Shown here piece by piece: positions 19,203 to 27,691 of a DNA stretch of 64,000 nt; within the stretch, counting starts at the first letter, position 1; the number at the start of each line of letters is the position of its first letter. A program made the position numbers and the translations under genes. The notes beneath the pieces are model-generated. The model made no database searches, was not told where the DNA came from, and was given only the letters and a program-made list of their open reading frames with translations. Source of the stretch: JAHZKS01 sp047404135 (lineage in GTDB: Bacteria; Pseudomonadota; Alphaproteobacteria; Rickettsiales; JABSSG01); the NCBI GenBank assembly GCA_047404135.1, contig JBDOIT010000006.1, positions 62,001-126,000 of the forward strand. Direction: 5' to 3'.

Positions 19203-19230
19203 ATTATATCTTAAAAAAACTCTATCTCTA
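19203..19230 (-). promoter_or_regulatory. Promoter of the Coq10-like gene, almost leaderless
   Basis: On the minus strand, TAGAGA (19225-19230), 16 bp spacer, perfect TATAAT (19203-19208). The -10 ends 9 bases before ATG 19193, so the transcript would begin about 2-4 bases before the start codon. No Shine-Dalgarno is visible. Confidence 0.45.
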
Positions 19231-19251
19231 CAGAAAATATAAAACACAGAA

Positions 19252-19269
19252 GGTTAATAAGCGTTAACC
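19252..19269. repeat. Inverted repeat GGTTAA-N6-TTAACC upstream of the XRE regulator
   Basis: Perfect six-base arms around TAAGCG. It contains TTAA-N6-TTAA, close to the alphaproteobacterial CtrA box (TTAA-N7-TTAA), and another GTTAAC lies near 19326. It sits between the Coq10-like gene and the regulator and could be an operator for either. Confidence 0.5.
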
Positions 19270-19348
19270 AATGCTAGGAAACCGTTCGCAGCCCTTGATA
19301 ATACAAGTCAACAGAAGACAGATAAGTTAACGAAGCTTAAGTTTTTGG

Positions 19349-19376
19349 TTGATTTTTATCAATAGTCCACTATCAT
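19349..19376 (+). promoter_or_regulatory. Promoter of the XRE-type regulator
   Basis: TTGATT (19349-19354), 16 bp spacer, TATCAT (19371-19376), 61 bp before the start codon. Confidence 0.55.
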
Positions 19377-19437
19377 GTTCCTTCTATGATTAAGGGATTT
19401 AAGCATAGTGTCCTTCAAACATTAAGTAATTCGTATT

Positions 19438-19812
19438 ATGGCAAGAAGAAATTTAGATATAAATATTATTGACTCGCATATCGGTAAAAAAATTTATGAA
19501 CTCCGTTTAGCTAGCGGCCTTTCGAGACAAGAGCTTGGAGAGAAAATTGGCGTTACACACCAACAATGCCAAAAATATGAAAAAGGAACAAATAGAGTTT
19601 CTGCAGGTAGATTAGTCTTAATTGCTAAAGTACTAAACAACCCTGTAGACTATTTCTTTGAAGGCTTAACTGAAACAGCTCAACCTCAGGAAAAAATACA
19701 AAATCAAAGATTATGCATAGAAGTTTCACGTAACTTCATGAAAATAAAAAATTCTGTATATCAGGACGCAGTTAGCACTCTTGTAAGAACCTTAGCAAAA
19801 GATACAGTCTAG
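19438..19812 (+). CDS. XRE-family helix-turn-helix transcriptional regulator
   Basis: 124 residues. Residues about 16-72 form a Cro/CI-type HTH: GKKIYELRLASGLSRQELG, then GVTHQQCQKYEKGTNRVSAG with the recognition helix. The remaining 50 residues are helical and may dimerise. This short single-domain type is common in Alphaproteobacteria and is usually a stand-alone regulator. The upstream region holds a palindrome that may be its own operator. It overlaps the convergent yqaA-like gene by 4 bp. Confidence 0.92.
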   Translation: MARRNLDINIIDSHIGKKIYELRLASGLSRQELGEKIGVTHQQCQKYEKGTNRVSAGRLVLIAKVLNNPVDYFFEGLTETAQPQEKIQNQRLCIEVSRNFMKIKNSVYQDAVSTLVRTLAKDTV

Positions 19813-20225
19813 TAGAAAAAATAGTAATCCACTAATCTTCCTATCATCACTGTAGATATAAATCTAAGGTAAGAAACCCTTAGGAACCCTGCTGCCAGAG
19901 TTAAAATAACTCCAAGTAAAGGAATGAAAGAAAATAATCCTAACAAAAACAATCTTTTGTTAGCAAATACCTTCAAGGATACAAATCTATCCGACTCCCC
20001 TGATTTATCTATATTATCTTTAGCATAATTCAATACCCCCCCCAAAAGATAGTTTAAGCTTGCTCCAATCGCATTACCAAACACTGCAACAATTACGACA
20101 ATCTCATATCTAAAGCCATCCAAAATATTCATTGCCTTAAATACCATGGGTGTATTAGGTAGCAAGATAAGGGATGACATTATGGAGTCAAATAATAAAA
20201 ACAAATATGATTCTTCTATAGACAT
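19809..20225 (-). CDS. YqaA-family (DedA/VTT-related) small membrane protein
   Basis: 138 residues with about four hydrophobic segments and no signal peptide. The string GNAIGASLNYLLGG and the segment after it fit the YqaA branch of the SNARE-associated/VTT superfamily, linked to lipid scrambling and membrane homeostasis in better known members. It is a little shorter than many relatives, ending in DYYFFY. It is last of a mraY-GNAT-yqaA run (7 bp after the GNAT gene). The function is not known precisely. Confidence 0.75.
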   Translation of the reverse strand: MSIEESYLFLLFDSIMSSLILLPNTPMVFKAMNILDGFRYEIVVIVAVFGNAIGASLNYLLGGVLNYAKDNIDKSGESDRFVSLKVFANKRLFLLGLFSFIPLLGVILTLAAGFLRVSYLRFISTVMIGRLVDYYFFY

Positions 20226-20232
20226 TATCTAG

Positions 20233-20778
20233 TTACCTAGTATACGAATACATATAAAAACCATGAGATTTACCTTGTATAACACCAAAACTCTTCATCA
20301 ATCCCTCTTCCTTATATCCGCATTTTTCTAAAACCCTTATTGAGCCTTTATTAAAATCTACAACAGTTGCTTGGATTCTCTTAGCATTCATTTTTGAGAA
20401 AGCAAATTCTGTTAAACTTTTTACCACACTAGTCATAATACCACTGCCCCAATACTTGTAAGATAAATCATAACTAATTTCTACTCTACGATGCTCCCTA
20501 CTCCATGAATTAAAACCACATGTTCCTATAATTTGCCCGGATTTTTTATCTGCAATAGCCCAATACACACTGTTCTTTTTCATAAAGAGATTACCCCAGT
20601 ACATCAACTCTACCCCAGCATTTTCTACGCTTGATGGAATCTCAGAATCCGCGAGATATTTTACAACCTCTGCACTAGAAATGTATTCATAAAAACTTTC
20701 AATATCTTTTGGATGAACCTCCCTAAGTATAACATCCCCTAATTCTATTCTTGGGAATTCTGCAAAAAAACTATCCAT
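20233..20778 (-). CDS. GNAT-family N-acetyltransferase, RimJ/RimL-like
   Basis: 181 residues of the ribosomal-protein-alanine acetyltransferase type: IELGDVILREVHPKD at the start, the acetyl-CoA-binding region around SYKYWGSGIMTSVVKSL, and the closing NKGSIRVLEKCGYKEEG. The substrate is unknown and could be a protein N-terminus or a small molecule. Its start abuts the mraY stop (TAG ATG), so it is co-transcribed with mraY. Confidence 0.85.
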   Translation of the reverse strand: MDSFFAEFPRIELGDVILREVHPKDIESFYEYISSAEVVKYLADSEIPSSVENAGVELMYWGNLFMKKNSVYWAIADKKSGQIIGTCGFNSWSREHRRVEISYDLSYKYWGSGIMTSVVKSLTEFAFSKMNAKRIQATVVDFNKGSIRVLEKCGYKEEGLMKSFGVIQGKSHGFYMYSYTR

Positions 20779-21852
20779 CTATCTTAACTTCAAACTAGAA
20801 AGCCCTATTAATGCAAAAATTACCGAGATAATCCAAAATCTCACCACAATCTGAGATTCAGTCCATCCTTTTTTCTCAAAATGGTGATGAATAGGTGCCA
20901 TCAAAAACAAGCGCTTACCGCCCGTAGACTTAAAGTAATATACCTGCAAAATCACAGACACAGCCTCCAAGACAAAGACTCCACCAACTATAGCTAATAT
21001 AATTTCATGCTTCACTATTACTGCTATCACGCCTAAAGTGGCTCCCAACGAAAGGCTCCCTGTATCTCCCATAAAAATTTTAGCAGGCTGCACATTATAC
21101 CATAAGAATGCAAGTCCTGAACCAATAATGGAAGAGCATAAAACAGAAAGTTCTCCTGCTCCAGAAATAAAATAAATTTGCAGGTAGTTAGCAAATATAT
21201 AGTTACCAACAAGATAGGATATTACAGTGAAACATGCAGTCACTATTATCACTGGAACTATAACTAAACCATCCAGACCATCAGTAAGATTCACAGAATT
21301 AGATGCCCCAACTATCACTATTACTACAAAAAACACATATAGAAATTTTAAATCGACTACCAAGCTTTTAAAAAATGGAAACACAAGAGTAGTGCTGTAT
21401 TCCGCAGGGATAAATTTCTGTATAGCAAAACAGGATATCACGCCAATAACTCCTTGCATCAATAATTTCATCTTCCCAGGTACACCATCAGAAGAATGCC
21501 TTGTAACCTTTATATAGTCATCTGTAAATCCCAGTATGCTAGTCGAGGAAAGAACAAACAGAGTAATCCATATATAAGGGTTTCTTAGATCCGACCATAG
21601 AACCGTAGAGATTATAACGGGCAACAGAATAATAATTCCTCCCATTGTAGGGGTCCCCTTTTTATTTTTGAGGTGACTTTCAGGACCATCTGATCTAATG
21701 GGCTGACCGTCAGGGTTAAGGGTTTTTAAATATTTTATTAGTTTCGGAGCCATCAAGAACCCCAAGAGCAATGCTGTAATCATTGCGCACCCACTCCTCA
21801 CAGTTATATATCGCAAAACATTTATATGTTGCGCTAAATAATAATAAATCAT
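20779..21852 (-). CDS. mraY: Phospho-N-acetylmuramoyl-pentapeptide transferase
   Basis: Makes lipid I from UDP-MurNAc-pentapeptide and undecaprenyl phosphate at the inner membrane. The 357 residues form about 10 membrane segments. Conserved strings are seen: SVNLTDGLDG, GDTGSLSLGA and the MAPIHHHFEKKGW loop with the triple His. It follows murF as in the dcw cluster, but with a 99 bp gap and its own promoter, and the neighbouring dcw genes (murE, murD, ftsW) are absent here. Confidence 0.98.
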   Translation of the reverse strand: MIYYYLAQHINVLRYITVRSGCAMITALLLGFLMAPKLIKYLKTLNPDGQPIRSDGPESHLKNKKGTPTMGGIIILLPVIISTVLWSDLRNPYIWITLFVLSSTSILGFTDDYIKVTRHSSDGVPGKMKLLMQGVIGVISCFAIQKFIPAEYSTTLVFPFFKSLVVDLKFLYVFFVVIVIVGASNSVNLTDGLDGLVIVPVIIVTACFTVISYLVGNYIFANYLQIYFISGAGELSVLCSSIIGSGLAFLWYNVQPAKIFMGDTGSLSLGATLGVIAVIVKHEIILAIVGGVFVLEAVSVILQVYYFKSTGGKRLFLMAPIHHHFEKKGWTESQIVVRFWIISVIFALIGLSSLKLR

Positions 21853-21890
21853 ATTCTATCTTCTACCAAAAATCTTTCTACGATAGAATT

Positions 21891-21919
21891 AGTATAGAAG
21901 CTTTTCTCAATTAGAACAA
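21891..21919 (-). promoter_or_regulatory. Internal promoter for mraY
   Basis: On the minus strand, TTGTTC (21914-21919), 17 bp spacer, TATACT (21891-21896), 38 bp before mraY. An 8 bp inverted repeat (ATTCTATC near 21852-21859 and GATAGAAT near 21882-21889) lies in the leader right before the start codon. Confidence 0.5.
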
Positions 21920-21951
21920 CCGTAATAAAGCTTTGGAGACATTGGCTTCAT

Positions 21952-23358
21952 TTACCTCTTAACTCCTTCCATAAAATTTACTAATTCAAAAATCTTTGTG
22001 CCTAAAGACCCTTTTACTAAAACACAATCACCATCACGAACTAAATCATTAATAGCCTCCACTACCTCTACATAACTCTCAAAATGCGCTAATATCTTCT
22101 CCTTCGGCAACTGATCATACAAAGCTTTCATCAAAGGTCCAACTGTAATCACTTTATCGGCACTATCAATCACATCACTGGATAATTCTTTATGAGCATC
22201 CATAGCAATATCACCAAGCTCATACATATCTGCTAATACTGCTATCTTTCTCTTAGGATTACCTTCTCCTCTAAACACAGACAATGCTGCCTTTACTGAT
22301 ATAGGGCTTGCGTTATAGCTCTCATCTATTAGCTCTATATTTTTACCATTGAATAATATTGAACTCACCTTTCCTCTGCCTTTTATACTTCCAAAAGACC
22401 CCAAACCCAACGCAGCTTTCTTTAAATCTAATCCCATAGCCGCAACTGATGTGAGCGCAGATACAGAATTCACAGCATTATGCTTTCCGTTAGCATTCAT
22501 TCTATAACTAATATCTTGAGATAGTATGTTGGCTTCTATCTTTGAAACGCCATCTTCCCTCTTGAATGACTTCATTTGTGAATCACAACCATTTCTTTCT
22601 CCGAAAGATTTGATGTTTTCAATTCCTGCCTTTTGCGCTTCTTCTTTCAAAAAACCATAATATTCATTGTCTGCATTCAGAATTACAACTCCATCCTTTT
22701 TCGTACCTAAGAATATCTCTGATTTTGCCCTTGCTATATCTTTTACTGAATCAAAATTCTCTGCATGACATGGAGCAATAGTAGTAATAATTGAAATATC
22801 TGGACGTACTATTTTTGCCAGCGCTGCAATTTCTCCTGCATAACTCATTCCTAATTCAAAGATTCCATATTCTGCATTCAGAGGCATAGATGCAATACTT
22901 AGTGGACAACTTACCTGGCTGTTATAGTTCCCCACACTGGAGTATGTTTTTCCTAAAGATTCAAATACTAGATTGAGCTGCCCTTTTGTACTGGTTTTTC
23001 CTACGCTACCAGTAACGGCTATAATTTTTGCTGTGCTTCTTGATCTATTATAAACAGCTAAGTCTTTGATAGCCTTTAAGCTATCCTTAACTAAAATCAA
23101 CTTCTCTTTTATATTTTCACAACCCTTCGGGATTTCTTCAACTATCGCAGCAGATACCTTGTCTACTATACCCGCAACGTAATCATGCCCATTTACCCTA
23201 TCTCCCTTCAGAGCAATAAAGATATCACCTTCCTTTGATTCTCTTGAATCTATACACAAAGATCCTGCTTGAAAATTTCCAATAATTTCACAAGATGTTG
23301 CTAATTTCACAGATACTTCATCCCATATTATGGGGTATTTTTTTTTTTTGGTTGCCAC
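21952..23358 (-). CDS. murF: UDP-N-acetylmuramoyl-tripeptide--D-alanyl-D-alanine ligase
   Basis: Last cytoplasmic step of the peptidoglycan precursor. The 468 residues show the three Mur-ligase domains: IDSRESKEGDIFIALKG near 35-50, the ATP loop GSVGKTSTK near 116-124, and the C-terminal domain with ESYNASPIS. Translation begins at GTG 23358, followed at once by four Lys codons made of 12 consecutive A (23349-23338). No Shine-Dalgarno is evident, but no later start would keep the N-terminal domain. Confidence 0.96.
   Translation of the reverse strand: MATKKKKYPIIWDEVSVKLATSCEIIGNFQAGSLCIDSRESKEGDIFIALKGDRVNGHDYVAGIVDKVSAAIVEEIPKGCENIKEKLILVKDSLKAIKDLAVYNRSRSTAKIIAVTGSVGKTSTKGQLNLVFESLGKTYSSVGNYNSQVSCPLSIASMPLNAEYGIFELGMSYAGEIAALAKIVRPDISIITTIAPCHAENFDSVKDIARAKSEIFLGTKKDGVVILNADNEYYGFLKEEAQKAGIENIKSFGERNGCDSQMKSFKREDGVSKIEANILSQDISYRMNANGKHNAVNSVSALTSVAAMGLDLKKAALGLGSFGSIKGRGKVSSILFNGKNIELIDESYNASPISVKAALSVFRGEGNPKRKIAVLADMYELGDIAMDAHKELSSDVIDSADKVITVGPLMKALYDQLPKEKILAHFESYVEVVEAINDLVRDGDCVLVKGSLGTKIFELVNFMEGVKR
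23338..23349 (-). repeat. A12 homopolymer in codons 4-7 of murF
   Basis: Twelve consecutive A on the coding strand encode Lys-Lys-Lys-Lys. Runs of this length are prone to polymerase slippage and to sequencing error. Confidence 0.9.
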
Positions 23359-23444
23359 AATAATTTAAAGATTCTACGATTGATTTTACTATCTTAAATT
23401 ATAGAGGTTTTAGATAGCAAAAAGAATAAAAATCTTTAGGGTAT

Positions 23445-24368
23445 ATGTACAGATTTATCATTGATAAAATAAAAAAACACACTACTTCATCTCTATTAGA
23501 TAATCTCAATGAGCGCTTACACAACCATCCAGAGGATGTAAACGCACTAAACAACAGGGCGATTTTAAATATAGATCTAAAAAAATACCAACGTGCTATA
23601 GATGATTTAAATAAAGCAATCTACTTAAATGATAAGTTCCATGCTCCGCTTCATTTCATAAGCTCTGCTATTCATCTTTTTAAAGGGTATGTATATCTAA
23701 AAATGAAAAATAATGATTGTGCAAATGAAGAGTTTAAAGAAGCAATGTTTCAGGATCACGACAATAAGACTCTTGAAGAAAGATACCTAAGAAAAGTATT
23801 TGCAGAGCATTTAACCGAGGATTCAAAAAAGGTAATTTCAAAACTTAAAACTAAAAAACACCTTGGAGATGATATCAATTATTATCTGGCTATACATTAT
23901 CTATTCGATGAGAAATATAAGGAGTCAGAGAACTTGCTATCTAAACTTTCAAAAAATGATCCACATAATACCTATATCTCACTACTGATCGGGGTGAACC
24001 AATTCTATCAAGGTCTGATGGATGAATCTCTGTCCTCTCTAAAAAATGCTGAAAGTGTATTGAAAAAAACACATCATGATTATCATGTAAATTCTTCAAT
24101 ACAATATTACAATAGGGCATATGTATATTATAAAATGTACTACCCAGAGCTAGCTTGCAATGATCTGAATAAATCCCTAGATCTACACAATAAGAATATT
24201 GATGCCTTGTTCTTAAGATCTGAAATATTCATTGAAAAAGGAGATAAAGATTCTGCTAAAAAAGATATGGAAATGATTCTACATTACGGAAGAAGGGTTA
24301 ATGAGGCGCATAAAATGCTAAAGAAAATAGAGAAACTTACTTTTTTAGTCTCCCCAACACGGAATTAG
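23445..24368 (+). CDS. Tetratricopeptide-repeat protein
   Basis: 307 residues, no signal peptide or membrane segment. TPR-like helix pairs are seen at about 30-70 (NRAILNIDLKKYQRAIDDL), 140-175 (YYLAIHYLFDEKYKESENLL) and 225-290 (two units). TPR proteins scaffold protein-protein contacts; no partner can be named. The 3' end overlaps the convergent suhB by 32 bp. It lies alone between murF and suhB and has no obvious promoter. Confidence 0.85.
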   Translation: MYRFIIDKIKKHTTSSLLDNLNERLHNHPEDVNALNNRAILNIDLKKYQRAIDDLNKAIYLNDKFHAPLHFISSAIHLFKGYVYLKMKNNDCANEEFKEAMFQDHDNKTLEERYLRKVFAEHLTEDSKKVISKLKTKKHLGDDINYYLAIHYLFDEKYKESENLLSKLSKNDPHNTYISLLIGVNQFYQGLMDESLSSLKNAESVLKKTHHDYHVNSSIQYYNRAYVYYKMYYPELACNDLNKSLDLHNKNIDALFLRSEIFIEKGDKDSAKKDMEMILHYGRRVNEAHKMLKKIEKLTFLVSPTRN

Positions 24369-25044
24369 AAAATATTAATTCTCCTGCATTCTCTTCAACA
24401 GATCCACCTGCTTCTCTTACAATAAGCATTCCAGGGGCTACCTCAGAATATCCAGATTTTACTTTAGCAAAATCTAGCCTACCACATGCAACATATGCAC
24501 AAGCCATCAAGTCTGATCCAAAATTTATTGAATCCACACCATCAACCTCACCAACTCCTAGCAAGGAACTCTTAGCTTTTCTTGCCGATACTCTAACCCT
24601 AGTAACGCCAGAACCCTCGTGCCATGCTCCCTGACCTTTCTCTGCAAAGAATTGTTCATTAGTTGCAGGAAGATATATAAATCCAGATATAATCTCAGTT
24701 TTACCGTATCTTTTTTCTTCTACAGCTATTCCTATGGCAAATGCAGGAATTGCGTGGGAGAAATTTTTTGAACCATCTAATATATTTACAACCCATCTTT
24801 CTTCGTTCTCAGAAGTAGATTCTTTATTATATTCATAAGCCGTAAAACCAAACTCTGGTCTTGCTTTTTCTAGTTCATAAATCAAAGTATCTTTGATTTT
24901 ATCAAATGCACGGTTTACAAAAACATCATTTGGTTTTTGAGAAGATTGCAAAGATTTAAGCTCATTAAAGTCACGTGACAACCTCCTAGCAGCTTTTCCA
25001 GTCGCACCTTTCATCACTCTAATGAGGGAAGATAATTCAGACAT
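24337..25044 (-). CDS. suhB: SuhB/inositol monophosphatase-family protein with altered metal-site motifs
   Basis: ATG 25044 is preferred (235 residues): it overlaps the efp stop as TAATG and has AGAGG eight bases before. A GTG at 25053 is the alternative. The fold is clear: WVVNILDGSKNF at about 84-95 and GMLIVREAGG at 205-214. However the canonical DPIDGT is NILDGS, so the first Asp ligand is N87. The WDxAAG motif reads SEVAPG, with the ligand Asp replaced by E201, and the expected Glu-Glu pair near residue 70 is not preserved. Catalysis on inositol phosphates looks doubtful. E. coli SuhB also acts in rRNA antitermination without needing catalysis, which may be the retained role (inference). 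It is the last gene of the bcp-fbaB-mscS-efp-suhB operon. Confidence 0.85.
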   Translation of the reverse strand: MSELSSLIRVMKGATGKAARRLSRDFNELKSLQSSQKPNDVFVNRAFDKIKDTLIYELEKARPEFGFTAYEYNKESTSENEERWVVNILDGSKNFSHAIPAFAIGIAVEEKRYGKTEIISGFIYLPATNEQFFAEKGQGAWHEGSGVTRVRVSARKAKSSLLGVGEVDGVDSINFGSDLMACAYVACGRLDFAKVKSGYSEVAPGMLIVREAGGSVEENAGELIFSNSVLGRLKK

Positions 25045-25610
25045 TATTTGCACCTCTCAACATAAGTATCATCTTCTGTCTTCACGACAACCTTTGTGCC
25101 TGGATCAACGAATGGCGGAACCATAATACGCATTCCATTTTCTAATATAGCAGGTTTGTAGGATGAGGCCGCAGTCTGACCCTTCACTACCGGCTCCGTT
25201 TCACTAACAACTAAATTTGCAGTAGATGGCAACTCAATCCTGATAGGCGTAGCTTCATGAAACTCTACTGTAACTAACATCTCCTCTTGAAGATACAAAG
25301 CTTTGTTGCCAACCATTTCCTTATCAATTTGTATTTGCTCAAAATTCTCTGTATCCATCAAATGTATATAATCATCATCCCTGTAAAGGAACTGATGTTG
25401 CTTTTGATCTAGCCTTACCTTCTCCACATCTTCACTGGAGCGAAATCTTTCATTTACTTTTGTTCCAGTTCTTATTTCTTTCATAGAGATCTGAACATAG
25501 GCCCCTCCTTTCCCGGGCATGGTATGCTCTGGGGGCTTTATAACAACATATAATTTGTTGTTACGCTCCAACACATTCCCCATCCTAATTGCATTCGCAT
25601 TAATTTTCAT
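25044..25610 (-). CDS. efp: Translation elongation factor P
   Basis: Rescues ribosomes stalled at polyproline. The 188 residues form three beta-barrel domains: KOW-like (1-65), OB (66-128) and the C-terminal OB. The tip loop has PGKGG with K34, the residue lysylated by EpmA in many bacteria. It starts 18 bp after the mscS stop and overlaps suhB by 1 bp. Confidence 0.97.
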   Translation of the reverse strand: MKINANAIRMGNVLERNNKLYVVIKPPEHTMPGKGGAYVQISMKEIRTGTKVNERFRSSEDVEKVRLDQKQHQFLYRDDDYIHLMDTENFEQIQIDKEMVGNKALYLQEEMLVTVEFHEATPIRIELPSTANLVVSETEPVVKGQTAASSYKPAILENGMRIMVPPFVDPGTKVVVKTEDDTYVERCK

Positions 25611-25628
25611 ATCTCAACTTATTTTTAG

Positions 25629-26759
25629 TTATGCTTTTGTTTTTACGCCCACAGGGCCGTCAACCTCTATAGTCCTTGTTGGGAACGCAATAGAAGCTTT
25701 ATGCTTTGTAATAATATCTGAAACCTTAATCATTACATCTTGTCTAACTTCGTAAAACTTGACCCAATTTCTTGTGTATGTAAACGCGTATATTAAAAAA
25801 TTCACAGAACTCTCTGCAAATTCTTCAAAATTCACAATCAGAGTGATATCAGTATCAATTTCCGAATGCGCTATTAACATGTTTCTAATGTCATCTGTTA
25901 TCTTTTGCAAGACCTTTATATCTTTATATCTCACTCCCACCACAGCTCTAATCCTCCTGTGAGTCATCCTCGATGGGTTTTCAATAGATATATGAGTAAA
26001 TATTGAGTTTGGCACGTAAAGAGGCCTTTTATCAAAAGTCCTGATTTTAGTCATCCTCCACCCAATTCTTTCAACTGTTCCTTCTATATTCTGGTCTGGG
26101 GATCTAATCCAATCTCCTACAGCAAAAGGTTTATCAGAATATATTATGATTGTACCGAAAAAGTTAGACAATAGATCTTTCGCTGCAAAAGCAATGGAAA
26201 CACCACCAACACCAGCAAATGCAAGTATACCCCTGACGTCTACACCAGCAATATCCATAATTACAACACCGGATACAATGATCACCATAACTTTCATCAA
26301 TTTGATAAACGCATCTACACCCGTCAGATCCATAGGGTCCTTGGACTTCTTATTACGCAATATAAATCTCTCCTCGCAAGCATTTGCATATTTAATGCAG
26401 AACCACATCACACACATTGTAATCCCTGCTGCTCTAAAAGATTTTATAACATCCAGCTCCTTGTTCTGATGTACAAAATCAACTATCCCAAGAGCAGTGG
26501 TAATTCCAGCGATAAGAATTAATATCACTAGCGGGCCCAAAGCGGATTTAATTAATATGTCATCCCAAAAGATATTTGTTTTTTCAAGTCTTCGTAAAAT
26601 CCTACGCAAGAATAGTCGAACAATATAAGCAAAGAAAACAGCAACAGACACCACTATAGCTGCTTCAAGTACCATCTCTGCTTCATATAAAGTTTTAGCG
26701 TTTACACTGTCTTTAATATAGCTGGCAACCTTGTACCATATAGTGTTCACATCAAGCAT
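25629..26759 (-). CDS. mscS: MscS-family mechanosensitive channel
   Basis: Releases solutes under hypo-osmotic shock. The 376 residues have an N-terminal membrane segment near 30-50, further segments to about 165, then the pore helix string AFAGVGGVSIAFAAKDLLSNFFG near 182-204 and the beta domain (GDWIRSPDQNIEGTVERIGWR). It is longer than E. coli MscS (286), with one or two extra N-terminal segments. It overlaps fbaB by 8 bp. Confidence 0.93.
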   Translation of the reverse strand: MLDVNTIWYKVASYIKDSVNAKTLYEAEMVLEAAIVVSVAVFFAYIVRLFLRRILRRLEKTNIFWDDILIKSALGPLVILILIAGITTALGIVDFVHQNKELDVIKSFRAAGITMCVMWFCIKYANACEERFILRNKKSKDPMDLTGVDAFIKLMKVMVIIVSGVVIMDIAGVDVRGILAFAGVGGVSIAFAAKDLLSNFFGTIIIYSDKPFAVGDWIRSPDQNIEGTVERIGWRMTKIRTFDKRPLYVPNSIFTHISIENPSRMTHRRIRAVVGVRYKDIKVLQKITDDIRNMLIAHSEIDTDITLIVNFEEFAESSVNFLIYAFTYTRNWVKFYEVRQDVMIKVSDIITKHKASIAFPTRTIEVDGPVGVKTKA

Positions 26760-27690
26760 ACTCGAAGTCCTTCTGGTAAATTAACATGATATCCTTAAGC
26801 ATCTTTAATGCTTCTGCCCTAGGTCTTTGGAATGTATTTCTACCGATAATAGAACCATTACCCCCTGCTTTATGTATTGCTTCTATTTCCGAGTATAGCC
26901 CCATTAAATCTTTACTTGCCCCACCAGAGAACACAACCAATCTCTTGCCCGCAAAACATGCTTGCTTCACATGCGCTACTAGCGCAGATAGATCATCTTT
27001 TGTTACAGGGCATTTTTTATATACCGCAGCAGCTTCTTTTTGCTCTATATGGCTAGTTGGTAACTTCACTTTTACAATATGGGCTCCTAGTAAGCATGCC
27101 ATATGTGCTGCGTATGCACACACATCTAGGGCTGTCTCTCCTTCTTTCGAGAGATCGCCACCTCTTGGATAAGACCAAATTACAACTGCCAAGCCGTTTG
27201 CTTTTGCCTCCTCTGAGATCTCACGAATTTCTTCCATCATACTGTTTATATTGTCTGATCCAGGATAGATGGTAAATCCAACTGCAGAACACCCAAGTCT
27301 TACTGCATCAGAAACAGAAGCAGTTATCGCTTGATCTGGTTGGGTGCTTTTTCCATGTAGAGAGTTAGAGCTATTCATTTTTAATATTGTAGGAATCTGA
27401 CCAGCGAATTGATCAGCACCAGCTTCTAGCATTCCCAAAGGGGCAGCATATGCGCTCAAGCCAGCTTCTACTGCAAGTGAGTAATGATAGACAGGGTCAT
27501 AAGCTTCAGGATTCACAGCAAAACTTCTAGCCGGGCCATGCTCAAACCCTTGGTCCACAGGAAGAATTAACATACGACCTGTTCCACTTAATTCTCCATG
27601 CATCAAGATACGGCATAAATTTGCCTTTGTACCTGGGTTATCACTTTCATAATTTGATAGAATGTCTTTTACTGCGCTCGTTATTTTCAT
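26752..27690 (-). CDS. fbaB: Class I fructose-bisphosphate aldolase, DhnA/FbaB type
   Basis: Cleaves or forms fructose 1,6-bisphosphate by a Schiff-base lysine. ATG 27690, one base after the bcp stop, is preferred over GTG 27702 inside bcp; this gives 312 residues. Family strings are PVDQGFEHGPARSF and, near the active site, VIWSYPRGGDL and IVKVKLPTSH with the likely Schiff-base Lys. It is a gluconeogenic or glycolytic enzyme in the same genome as PPDK, which suggests gluconeogenic flux (inference). Confidence 0.94.
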   Translation of the reverse strand: MKITSAVKDILSNYESDNPGTKANLCRILMHGELSGTGRMLILPVDQGFEHGPARSFAVNPEAYDPVYHYSLAVEAGLSAYAAPLGMLEAGADQFAGQIPTILKMNSSNSLHGKSTQPDQAITASVSDAVRLGCSAVGFTIYPGSDNINSMMEEIREISEEAKANGLAVVIWSYPRGGDLSKEGETALDVCAYAAHMACLLGAHIVKVKLPTSHIEQKEAAAVYKKCPVTKDDLSALVAHVKQACFAGKRLVVFSGGASKDLMGLYSEIEAIHKAGGNGSIIGRNTFQRPRAEALKMLKDIMLIYQKDFEYA

Positions 27691-27691
27691 G

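Noticed and set aside
19194..19247. Longer N-terminus of the Coq10-like protein from GTG 19247
   Set aside because: It would begin upstream of the likely -10 and adds residues with no match to the family.
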